Below are positions 56,246 through 64,000 of a DNA stretch of 64,000 bases, in pieces. Under the pieces are notes generated by a model. The model made no database searches. It was not told where the DNA came from and was given only the letters and a program-made list of their open reading frames with translations. This DNA is from Acidobacteriota bacterium (GTDB lineage Bacteria > Acidobacteriota > Blastocatellia > RBC074). Where the stretch lies: positions 616,285-680,284 of the forward strand of contig JADJLO010000001.1 of assembly GCA_016710075.1 (NCBI GenBank). The letters run 5' to 3'. The position numbers were made by a program, and so were the translations under genes. Positions within the stretch are counted from its first letter, which is position 1; every line of letters starts with the position of its first letter.

Positions 56246-59200
56246 ATGGCTGTAAACAAGATAATGAAGCGGACTTGGACCCACAGATCCGGGATTAAAT
56301 ATCTGCTGTTGCTGATTCTGATATCGGCATGCTGTGGTGTCCCCTTTTTCAGCCATTTTCTTCCTGCCGCCGGACTCCTGTTTGAAAAGAAATTCGAAGA
56401 ATTTGAAGCCGGGGAAGAACGAGCCGAAGAAGAGCGAGAAAGGTATGACAAGCCGGGAGAGGCTGCTGAGTATTATCGTTCGAAGCGATTGCCCGAGGGT
56501 GAACTGGAGATACCCGTTGAGAAATATCTTCTGGGTGTCGAGCAGATGCGTGAGCTGCCACAGTATTCGACCAGGATCAACAGCGCTTTGCCTTCGATGA
56601 GCGAGATGGCGATCAGTTCCGAAGAAGCCAGGCTTGGAACCTGGGATCCTCTGGGCCCTGGAAATGTCGGCGGCCGGACCAGGGCCCTGATCATCAACCC
56701 GGTCAATCCGGATGTCATCTATTCAGCGGCTGCTGCCGGCGGAGTCTGGAAGACGATCGATGGCGGAAAGAAATGGGAACCTCTCAGTGATCTGCTGCCA
56801 AACATAGCCGTCAACTCACTGGCGTTCGATCCGGCGAATCCCGAAGTCATCTACGCCGGAACCGGCGAAGGATTCTTTAATTCCAATGCCGTTCGTGGAG
56901 CGGGCATCTTTAAAAGTTTTGATGGTGGAAGTACCTGGAGGCGTCTTGATGGAACCGGAACATCGGATTTTTATTACGTCAATGACATCGCCGTCAGTTC
57001 GAACAATCGCAACCGCATCTATGCAGCCACACGCAGCGGCGTCATGAGATCCCTCGATGGCGGCGTCAGTTGGACCAAAGTCATTGACGCCTCCCGCGTC
57101 GGCGGATGCCTGGACCTTGCAATCAGGACCGACCAGCCGACCGATTACGTCTTTGCAGCCTGCGGCACTGAAATCAGCGCGAATCCAACCTCAAGCGTGC
57201 AGGCTTCAATTTACAGAAATACCGACGCCTCTTCAGGTTTGAGCGCATGGGTCGAGGTCTACAGCGAACGTGGAATGGGACGGACGAGCCTTGCCATTGC
57301 TCCTTCAAATCAGAATGTCATTTATGCCGTTTCTTCTGAAAGCGGCGCTGCGGGCGCTCCTCACAGTCTTCACGCCGTCTTCCGCTCGATTGCCGGCGGT
57401 GAGCCCGGAACCTGGCGCACTCAGGTAGCCAATAACGGCGCTAAAACGATTAACAATACGCTCTTCACCAACCCGATCTATGCTTTCTTCAGCGAATGCG
57501 GCAGGGGCGCTACCAGCCAGAGCTACAATCAGGGATGGTACGACAACGCCATTGCAGTCGATCCGAGAGATGAGAACATCGTCTGGGTCGGTGGGGTCGA
57601 TCTTTTCCGTTCCGACGATGGCGGAGCCAACTGGGGAATGGCATCATTCTGGCATCTTCTTCCATCAAATCCCCGCTACGCACACGCCGATCATCACGCA
57701 ATCGTCTTCCATCCTAAATTTGACGGTGCGAATGTGCGGTCGGTCTTCGTGGCCACCGATGGCGGCATTTTTAAAACAGAAAACTCGCGGGCTCAAACAT
57801 CAACCGGCAATAAAGCCGCATGTTCTCCTGACGCAAGTCGTATCACCTGGTTTTCACTCAACAACAATCTGGCAATCACGCAGTTTTATTATGGCGTGCC
57901 GTATCCGGACGGGCAAAGTTATCTGGGAGGAACACAGGACAACGGTGTGATTATCGGCTCTGATTCTTTTGGTCAGAACAACTGGCGCGAGCTGATATCG
58001 GGAGATGGCGGTTATGTGGCGGTCAACTGGTTCAATACGAGAGTTATCTATGCCGAGACTACAGGTCTGTCGCTGAGAAGATCGAATGATGGCGGGCAGA
58101 GTTTTCAGCCGGTGACAACCGGCATCAATAATATCGGCTTCAAATTCATCACTCCATTTGTCATGGATCCCGGCAATCCGGACAGGCTTTGGATTGGAGG
58201 CCGTAACCTGTGGCGAACGCGAAACGGGGCGCAGAGCTGGACGCAGGCCAGCACTGATCTCAGTGGATCGACGACGTCCATCAGTGTCTCGCCCTCCGAT
58301 CCCAATTTCGTAATTGCCGGCACCGATGCGGGATATGTTTATCGCACTTCGACCGGCATGAATGCGGGCGCTGATACCGCCTGGTCAAACTCGATGCCGA
58401 GGACCGGATTCGTTTCATCTGTTGCGTTTGATCCATCCAACCGTGACGTGGCCTATGCGACATACTCCACGTTTGGAGGCAAACACGTGTGGCGAAGCCT
58501 TGATGGAGGCATCAACTGGCAACCGATCGACGGTTCAGGGACTCAGTCAATTCCCGATATCCCCGCCAACACCCTTGTGGTGGATCCTTCAAACCCGCAG
58601 AGACTTTATGTCGGAACCGATATCGGTGTCTTCGTCACGATTGACGGCGGGGCCAACTGGTCGGTTGAAAACACAGGTTTCGCCAACGCGCCTGTGGAAT
58701 CGCTGTCGACCAGCATTGTAAACGGGGTTCCTTACCTCTTTGCTTTCACGCATGGTCGAGGAGTCTGGAGGGTCCCGATGACCTCGCCCTGTTCGAGCTC
58801 GATTTCAATTTCGGGCTTGACCTTCGGGATCAACGGCGGCAGGGGCACGGTCGATGTGAGCGCCTCGCAAGGGTATTGTCAGTGGACCGTCGACAGCCGG
58901 GAAGGTTGGATCACCATTACCAGCGAACCAGCAGGCAAGGGAAGCGCGACGGTATCCTTCAATGTCGCTCCGACCGGTGACACTACTCCAAGGACCGGAA
59001 GCATCAACATCGCGGGTCGAAAAGTCACCGTCGTCCAGGCCGGGCTGATCGCCAACGTTTCAGCAGCCAGTCTGCGAGGCGAAGTCATGGCGCCCGAATC
59101 GATAGTCGCCGCTTTCGGGGCCGGATTATCGTCGACGATTCAGGTTGCCGGCGACGCTCAATTGCCTCTCGAACTCGCAGGCACCTCAATCATTGTCAGG

Positions 59201-59775
59201 GATAGCGCTGGTGTCGAGCGCCCCGCGCCATTGTTCTTCGTTTCACCAAGTCAGGTCAATTATCTTATTCCGGCCGGAACTCAAACCGGCCCTGCTTCCG
59301 TCATGATCTACACATCCGCCGGAGGCGTCTTCAACGGTATCGTCCAGATAGCCACCGTCGCGCCTGCGATTTTCACCGCCGCAGCCAGCGGTCAGGGGCT
59401 GGTGGTCGGCAACGCTCTCAGAGTCAAACCTTCCGGTGATCAAACTTATGAACAGATCGCCGTTTGGAATACCTCACTCAACCGTTTCGTCGCCAGGCCT
59501 GTCGATCTTGGACCGGATCTGGCTTCAGCCTCCGATCAGGTTTTCTCATCCTCTACGGCACCGGTATCAGATACCGCAGCGATCTGTCGAAAGTTTCAAT
59601 CAGAATAGGCAATACCGATATCCCCGTTTTGTTCGCCGGCGCCCAGGGCTCCTTCGCCGGTCTCGACCAGATGAATATCAAACTGCCGCGAAGCCTTGCG
59701 GGCAGAGGCGAAATGGACCTTGTCATGATCGTCGATAACCAGCCGTCAAATGTCGTTCGAGTGAGCATTAAATGA
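56246..59775 (+). CDS. Large secreted Asp-box (BNR) propeller protein with BACON-like and TIGR03437 domains, frameshifted
   Basis: About 1175 residues when mended. An N-terminal membrane or signal helix (LLLLILISACC) is followed by an acidic helical linker, then about 720 residues of sortilin/sialidase-type propeller with at least seven Asp boxes (S/T-x-D-G-G-x-x-W): KTIDGGKKW, KSFDGGSTW, RSLDGGVSW, RSDDGGANW, RSNDGGQSF, RSLDGGINW, VTIDGGANW. Then comes a BACON-like beta domain (SASQGYCQWTVDS...GWITI) and a C-terminal TIGR03437 domain. The frame breaks at about 59540, where one T missing from TTTT hides FLILYGTGIRYRSDLSK; adding it carries the gene to 59775. Extracellular binding or scaffold role likely; sialidase activity not shown. 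Confidence 0.85.
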
Positions 59776-59786
59776 GGATAAATGAA

Positions 59787-60857
59787 GATTACGAAACAAA
59801 CGAAATGAACGAAACATACGAAAAGAAACAAGGGTCGTTGTGGCTTTGAAAAATCAGATCAGACTCACTGCTATCTTATTATTCATATCAATGGCAATAC
59901 TGATTGCCGCCGGCAGCGCATTAGCTCAGGCGAAAAGACCGAGAAGATCTGCTCCCGCCAGTGGCTCCTCCCCCGCTCAGATCCAGAAGCTCCGGGCGGC
60001 GGTGAAAGCCAATCCGAAAAACCACGAAGCTCATAATGCGTTGGGTCTGGCTCTGGCAAAGATCGGCCAGATCAATCCCGCAATTGCCGAGTTCAAGGAG
60101 TCGGTCAGGCTTAAACCCGATTATGCTGAAGGCTGGCTCAACCTTGGAAGCGCCGGCGAACAGAAAGGCGACTTTGCCGCAGCTCTTGAATCTTATCGCA
60201 AGGCATCTGAAATCAAACCTGATGATGCCCAATTGCGGATCAAGACCGGATCCCTGCTGCTGCGCCTGCAACGGCTGGATGATGCGGCAATAGAGTTCAA
60301 TCGTGCGCTGCAACTCGATCCCGAGTCGGCGGAGATTCGCACCAACCTTGGATTCCTGCTCGGCCAGATGGGCGATCTCAACGGATCTCTCAGCCAATTC
60401 GAGGAAGCCGTCAGAATCAAACCCGATCTCGCCCAGGCCCATTACTACCTCGGCGTTGGACGATTGATCTCGAACGATCTGGATAAAGCCATCTCTTCCT
60501 TCAGAGCATTCAACAATCTCAAACCGGGCGACGCCGAGGCGCTCCAGTCTCTGGGCTCCGCGCTGCTGCGCAGAGGTGATCCGGCAGATCTTCCCGAAAC
60601 CCTGAAAGTCCTCAGGCAGTTGTTAAAGTTGAGACCGAATCAGGAGACTGAAGAAATGCTGCGGAAGGCCGAGGAGTTATCCAGAGAACGTATCAAAAAC
60701 TGATAAACAGGATTAGATTACGAAACAGAAACGAACACGCATGGTGGGAATGCCTGATCACCATAATTCGATGGCTAAGTCAAAAAAATGTCAAACCGGT
60801 TCAGGATTTTTTAGCTGATAGTTGGTCGAATGTTCTTTGCCTAGCAGTTTCGTAATC
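59787..60857. repeat. GATTACGAAAC repeats flanking the TPR gene
   Basis: The 11-base motif GATTACGAAAC occurs at 59787-59797 and 60716-60726 in direct orientation and as its exact complement GTTTCGTAATC at 60847-60857, in the gaps before and after the TPR gene. The first copy is followed by a CGAAA-rich stretch. The last two enclose about 140 bases without a gene, like the ends of a small inverted-repeat element. Confidence 0.55.
59840..60703 (+). CDS. Secreted TPR-repeat protein
   Basis: A 287-residue protein with a signal peptide (LFISMAILIAAGSALAQ) and then about six tetratricopeptide repeats from residue 50 on, each with the W/L-G-Y/A-P pattern: NHEAHNALGLALAKIGQ, YAEGWLNLGSAGEQKGD, AQLRIKTGSLLLRLQR, AEIRTNLGFLLGQMGD, AQAHYYLGVGRLISND and AEALQSLGSALLRRGD. 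These repeats mediate protein contacts. A GTG start at 59840 is the only codon before the signal sequence. It follows the large propeller gene by 64 bases. No partner is evident. Confidence 0.85.
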   Translation: MALKNQIRLTAILLFISMAILIAAGSALAQAKRPRRSAPASGSSPAQIQKLRAAVKANPKNHEAHNALGLALAKIGQINPAIAEFKESVRLKPDYAEGWLNLGSAGEQKGDFAAALESYRKASEIKPDDAQLRIKTGSLLLRLQRLDDAAIEFNRALQLDPESAEIRTNLGFLLGQMGDLNGSLSQFEEAVRIKPDLAQAHYYLGVGRLISNDLDKAISSFRAFNNLKPGDAEALQSLGSALLRRGDPADLPETLKVLRQLLKLRPNQETEEMLRKAEELSRERIKN

Positions 60858-60860
60858 TTA

Positions 60861-61328
60861 CTACCTAATCGGCGGAATCTCATAAACGCCGGCAAGCGTG
60901 TTGATATCGCGTCGTACTCCAGCCCATCTTGCAAAGACTCTTCGATAGATCTGATAACGTTCGAATAGTTGCTCTATTCTTTTGCCCTCCTGGACAACAT
61001 CTTGTACTTCATTGCGTGTTTCTCTCCACGTGTCGGTGCGATCAAAGCGCGATCGCAGCCTGTCGGTGGCGCTTTCAAGGGCTCGGACTCTGTCCCAGAT
61101 CCTGTCTTCCGCAGGAGTCTTGTCCAGCCGCGTTTTATCAATCTCGCTGTCGATATAGGACTTGAATCTGTCAGTGTTGTCTTCCAGCCGCTTGATTATT
61201 CGGCTGACATCGGTCTTGTTATAAAAACGCCCTCTGGCTCTGCCCTGAGCCCATGAAGTACTGCCCATCCCAATGAGCAATCCAAGAAAAATGCCGGAAA
61301 CCGCTGAAACTGTAAATACTCTTCTCAT
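60861..61328 (-). CDS. Secreted small helical protein, unknown function
   Basis: A 155-residue protein with a signal peptide (SAVSGIFLGLLIGMGSTSWAQ) and a mature part rich in charged helical sequence (RFYNKTDVSRIIKRLEDNTD, then IDSEIDKTRLDKTPAEDRIW and RLRSRFDRTDTWRETRNEVQ). No family is recognised. I start at the ATG at 61328, because AGGAGG is six bases before it; an ATG at 61334 lies directly on that site. The last residues (LAGVYEIPPIR) resemble the ends of several acidobacterial hypothetical proteins, but I cannot assign one. Confidence 0.65.
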   Translation of the reverse strand: MRRVFTVSAVSGIFLGLLIGMGSTSWAQGRARGRFYNKTDVSRIIKRLEDNTDRFKSYIDSEIDKTRLDKTPAEDRIWDRVRALESATDRLRSRFDRTDTWRETRNEVQDVVQEGKRIEQLFERYQIYRRVFARWAGVRRDINTLAGVYEIPPIR

Positions 61329-61428
61329 AATCATCCTCCTATTCCGTTACTTAACCGAACCTTTGTTTTCCTGCGTTAATAATATAGATGGCTCTCCGCC
61401 GGAAAAAGTTGAAATAAAATTGAACAAC

Positions 61429-61556
61429 GATGTTACGTACGCACTTTTCTCTTTTTTGTTTGGTTTGTCCCCCCCCCCCCCCCCCGCCCGCTTTTCTTTC
61501 TCTTTGGGGGGGGCCGGCCCCCCCAAAAAAAAAAAATTTGCGTAGCATCAGTGAAT
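61429..61556. mobile_element. MITE-like inverted-repeat element A with poly-C/G core
   Basis: The left end reads GATGTTACGTACGCAC (61429-61444) and the right end TGCGTAGCATCAGTGAAT (61539-61556), nearly the complement. The same ends occur at 62511-62646. The core is extreme: 17 C at 61469-61485, then 8 G, 7 C and 12 A (61506-61536). No coding capacity. The core may be misassembled. Confidence 0.4.
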
Positions 61557-61594
61557 AAAAAAAGCCGGGGCAAAGCAGGTCGCTTTACCCCGGC
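61557..61594 (-). terminator. Intrinsic terminator of the glycine-zipper lipoprotein gene
   Basis: On the minus strand a 13-bp stem with one mismatch, GCCGGGGTAAAGC and GCTTTGCCCCGGC (plus coordinates 61564-61594), is followed by seven T (61563-61557). It stands just after the stop of the gene at 61618-62484. Confidence 0.85.
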
Positions 61595-61617
61595 ATGGTT
61601 TTATCAGGATTGGAATC

Positions 61618-62484
61618 TTATCTTTTGGTTACTTTGACAGGCGTGGTCAGTCTGAAGCTCAAATTGCTTTCTGCGGGGATGACAGCCGGGTCTCCCTTTG
61701 TGCCCAGCACGTAGCCGGTTCCGGCTGCTCCGCCTGCGCCCGCACCGATAGCCGCGCCCTTGCCTCCGCCGGCGATTGCGCCAATGGCTGCGCCGATACC
61801 CGCACCGATGCCGATCTTCATTGCATCTTTCTTTTTGGTCGTTTTCGCTGCTTTAGCGTATGTATTCGTTGGAAACTCGATCTGTCGGCCATCCGCGAGG
61901 GTCAGTCTTTCGACCCGGACAGAGATCGACGCCGTGCCTTTGACCTTCCCTCCCGGATCGGAAGTCACGATCACCCCTTCAACTGGAGCTCCTTTTTTGG
62001 CAATCACCCAGTCGCCGTCGACAATTGAATTATTGAGACTCGCAGTGAACTTCTGCCCGCTGCGATCCTCTTTGGTCGTAAGATCGGACGATGTAGTCAC
62101 TGAAATTACGGTCCCCGACGGGATCGTGTAGACCCTTGGCGGCGCCGGTGTTGCAACAGGCCGAGGCGCCATATTTGCAGCCGTGCTTCCTGATGGCGGC
62201 GGTGCGATATTCGATTGCCCTCCAGACCCTGATGCCTGGGGCTGTGATTGAGTCGCGCCTGGAGCGAGTGCCTGTCCCGGTGCCTGCCCAGGAGATTGCT
62301 GGGTCGCGGCTGTTCCACCGATTTGAGTTTGCGGTGGAGTTGCGAAATCCGCTGCCGGGGTGGGAGATGCATTCGCATTTAACTGCGGCTGCGAAGTCTG
62401 GCCTGAAGAGCATGCGCCCATGGCGATCGCTACCGTAATCATAACCGCAAGGGAAAAAGACTTCGCTGATGTTCTACTTCTCAT
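61618..62484 (-). CDS. Lipoprotein with Pro/Gln-rich linker and glycine-zipper
   Basis: A 288-residue protein. The signal ends in AIAMGACSSG, whose Cys would be lipidated. Residues 30-115 are a low-complexity Ser/Pro/Gln/Ala linker. Residues 120-215 form a beta domain (YTIPSGTVISVTTSSDLTT, FTASLNNSIVDGDWVIAKKG, FPTNTYAKA) typical of acidobacterial envelope proteins. Residues 225-262 are a glycine-zipper, IGIGAGIGAAIGAIAGGG, then KGAAIGAGAGGAAGTGYVLG, likely embedding in the outer membrane. The end (SNLSFRLTTPVKV) is a closing strand. Exact role unknown; envelope structure is likely. A strong terminator follows. Confidence 0.7.
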   Translation of the reverse strand: MRSRTSAKSFSLAVMITVAIAMGACSSGQTSQPQLNANASPTPAADFATPPQTQIGGTAATQQSPGQAPGQALAPGATQSQPQASGSGGQSNIAPPPSGSTAANMAPRPVATPAPPRVYTIPSGTVISVTTSSDLTTKEDRSGQKFTASLNNSIVDGDWVIAKKGAPVEGVIVTSDPGGKVKGTASISVRVERLTLADGRQIEFPTNTYAKAAKTTKKKDAMKIGIGAGIGAAIGAIAGGGKGAAIGAGAGGAAGTGYVLGTKGDPAVIPAESNLSFRLTTPVKVTKR

Positions 62485-62510
62485 GTTTTCTCCTCAATTC
62501 AATTGCCTGA

Positions 62511-62646
62511 ATTACTCAGGTTACGCACGGAATATTCTTTATTTTGATTTAACTAGCCCACCGCCGGCTTCGCCGGCTGTTTGAATTACTTCAATAGAAC
62601 GTGTCAAACCGATTCTGGAATACTTATGTGCGTAACATCAGTGAAT
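62511..62646. mobile_element. MITE-like inverted-repeat element B
   Basis: The right end GTGCGTAACATCAGTGAAT (62628-62646) is largely the complement of the left end ATTACTCAGGTTACGCAC (62511-62528), with nine bases exact (GTTACGCAC). The core, including the small hairpin GCCGGCTTCGCCGGC, differs from element A, and no gene fits. It lies between the lipoprotein start and the reductase end. Confidence 0.45.
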
Positions 62647-62648
62647 TA

Positions 62649-63857
62649 TCAATTAGACTCGATTGCTGTGAGCATATCCTTGTCGGTCGAGTATTTGAAA
62701 AACTCCGCTTTGCGTTTCTCTGCTTCCTTTTTTTCGACGCCTTCGAGTTTCTGGATGTCGGGATATTCGATGAACCGGACGCCTCTGGATTTAAGCAGCT
62801 CCCGCAGGGCCGCGATTTTTGCCCCGGCGCCTTCAGCCGACCCTGGAGCGACTTTTTCAAGATAGTGATTGACCGCGACGATTCCTTTTTCGCCGTCCTG
62901 TTTGGCTTTGCCTACCAGGCCATCGGATGCCTTGCGTGACCAGCCGATGACGAAGTATCCATCGATCAGCTTTCCTGATTGCGGATCGAAGACCTGATAC
63001 GCCTCATCGCCGGGGTTGTCCGGATCCGGATTCGGATTTTTTACATACTCGGTGCCGGAGCAGGGAAGCCCCAGGGTTTCGTCTACACGATCGCCGATGG
63101 CAAAGACTATGGTGTCGACTTCGATATCGGTGTGAGTGCCCGTGCCTTTTGCCGCAATGTCTTCTCCACGCTTGTAGAGCTCGGTGTTCTCGACCCTCAG
63201 GGCAATGATATTGCCGTTGCCATCGACAACGACCTCTGTCGGAGCGCTCAGAAAGCGGAACTTCATATTTGACGGGCTCTCGCCTTCCTTGGCTTTTGCG
63301 TTGATATGTTTGGTCAGATCTTTGTAGATGGCGTCGAGGTCTTCATCTACGGAGCCAGTGAGCGATATCGACCATGACGTTGCCCACTCCGATGATCGCG
63401 ACGCGGTCACCTATTTTGAAATCCTTTTCACTGAAAGGCGGCAGACCGTTGAAATGATATACCAGGTCCTTCGCATGGTAGACCCCCGCGGCAGTATCCC
63501 CCGGGATACCCAAAGCTTTTGTCCCCTGAGCTCCAGCGGCGATGATCATCGCTGAGGGCTTGAGCAGATCGCGAAGCTCATTGATCGTCAGATCAGCCTT
63601 CTCCCCAACCTTGATGTGACCAAGATAATGGACATGATCATCAGCCAGAATCTGTCTGAACTGTTTGCGAACCCCTTCTTTCAGTTTGTGCTTGTTGAAA
63701 TAGATGCCGTATTCGACCAGCCCGCCGGGTTTGATATCGCGATTTATGATAACTACTTCGTGTCCTGCTTCCGCCAGTTTCCTGGCACTGTATATTCCGG
63801 CCGGGCCGGCTCCTATTGTCACCACCAGGTGACCGCTGGAGGGTTTTGCTCACTCAT
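62649..63857 (-). CDS. FprA-like NADPH-ferredoxin reductase (FAD), broken
   Basis: A two-dinucleotide-fold flavoprotein of the adrenodoxin-reductase/FprA group. The start MSEQNP is followed, after a one-base shift at about 63832, by LVVTIGAGPAGIYSARKLAEA (FAD-binding G-x-G-x-x-G), PGGLVEYGI, AAGAQGTKALGIPGD and RVAIIGVGNVMVDIAHWL. There the frame ends at about 63370; the next frame continues VDEDLDAIYKDL...FRFLSAPTEV, and ends with VDTIVFAIGDRVDE and GYFVIGWSRKASDGLVG. Usual relatives have about 60-80 residues between GNVxxD and FRFLSAP (with a RRGP motif); here that is missing, so a piece is probably deleted or lost in assembly. The gene may be a pseudogene or misassembled. Confidence 0.75.
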
Positions 63858-63870
63858 TTTTATTCCTTGT

Positions 63871-64000
63871 TTATTGATTAATTGCAGTTAAGATTTTATC
63901 GGGTATTATTTGATCTGCCGTCTTTGTCTTGATAAATTCGACTATCTCTTCTACCGCCTTGAGTGATTCGGGAATTTTGAATCCGATGAAGACCGGCCAG
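63871..64000 (-). CDS. 3' end of a gene cut by the window edge
   Basis: On the minus strand a frame is open from the window edge to a TAA whose last base is 63871. It reads WPVFIGFKIPESLKAVEEIV, then a polar tail with KTKTADQIIPDKIL and ends AINQ. A C-terminal helical tail with good codon use, so probably real, but too short to name. It ends 13 bases before the FprA-like start and is likely in one transcript with it; in such pairs the upstream gene often codes for a ferredoxin-dependent oxidoreductase subunit. Confidence 0.5.
   Translation of the reverse strand, partial: WPVFIGFKIPESLKAVEEIVEFIKTKTADQIIPDKILTAINQ

Overview
The window looks like a chromosomal segment of an Acidobacteriota bacterium, possibly of the Blastocatellia or Solibacter type. 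The main pointers are two secreted proteins with the C-terminal beta domain of the TIGR03437 type that is typical of Acidobacteriota, one of them joined to a BACON-like domain and a sialidase-type propeller. Moderate GC and leaderless or TonB-like secreted proteins agree with this. The taxonomy is inferred from protein families only.

Left half (1-32.4 kb): a large surface-polysaccharide locus, almost all on the plus strand. It begins inside a Wzx/MATE-type flippase (cut by the window edge) and continues with an O-antigen ligase/polymerase-like protein, a PaaK/CapK-like adenylate-forming enzyme, a DUF362 protein, a methyltransferase, three GT4 glycosyltransferases, an AsnB-type amidotransferase, a NodB deacetylase and a beta-helix lipoprotein. 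A carrier-protein module follows (14.9-18.9 kb): LLM flavin monooxygenase, stand-alone amino-acid adenylating ligase, Fmt-like formyltransferase and acyl carrier protein, with tight or overlapping junctions among the first three. Next come SxtJ, a 39-residue DUF5989 protein and a NodU-type carbamoyltransferase. The rest is tailoring: a membrane SGNH hydrolase, an acyltransferase-3 protein, a second formyltransferase, three GNAT/FemAB-like proteins, two more deacetylases and a GT2 enzyme. I read it as making an exopolysaccharide or O-antigen decorated with formyl, carbamoyl, acyl and possibly ACP-delivered amino-acid groups. The gene set resembles exosortase-A-associated EPS loci, but no exosortase is in the window.

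Middle (32.7-43 kb): an EVE-domain / endonuclease III / SET-domain unit; a minus-strand operon with PspA, a two-TM coiled-coil protein, a TonB-C-like protein and an AAA+ ATPase with a Vps4-like pore loop; an arginine pair (ArgA-like GNAT plus ArgJ); and a TolC-type efflux protein ending at a strong intrinsic terminator.

Right (43-64 kb): TIGR03437 proteins, a DUF6526 membrane protein, an ABC exporter, tRNA-His(GTG), metY-metX under a SAM-II riboswitch followed by an intrinsic terminator, a JAMM peptidase, a NicO-type nickel/cobalt transporter with an EF-hand and a His-rich loop, a secreted all-alpha protein, an SDR, a TPR protein, two secreted small proteins, and an FprA-like ferredoxin reductase at the right edge followed by the tail of another gene.

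At least eleven genes, including the housekeeping gene argJ, are interrupted by frameshifts. Most sit in short homopolymers and can be mended by one base, so I treat them as probable sequencing errors in a draft assembly and annotate the mended gene spans.
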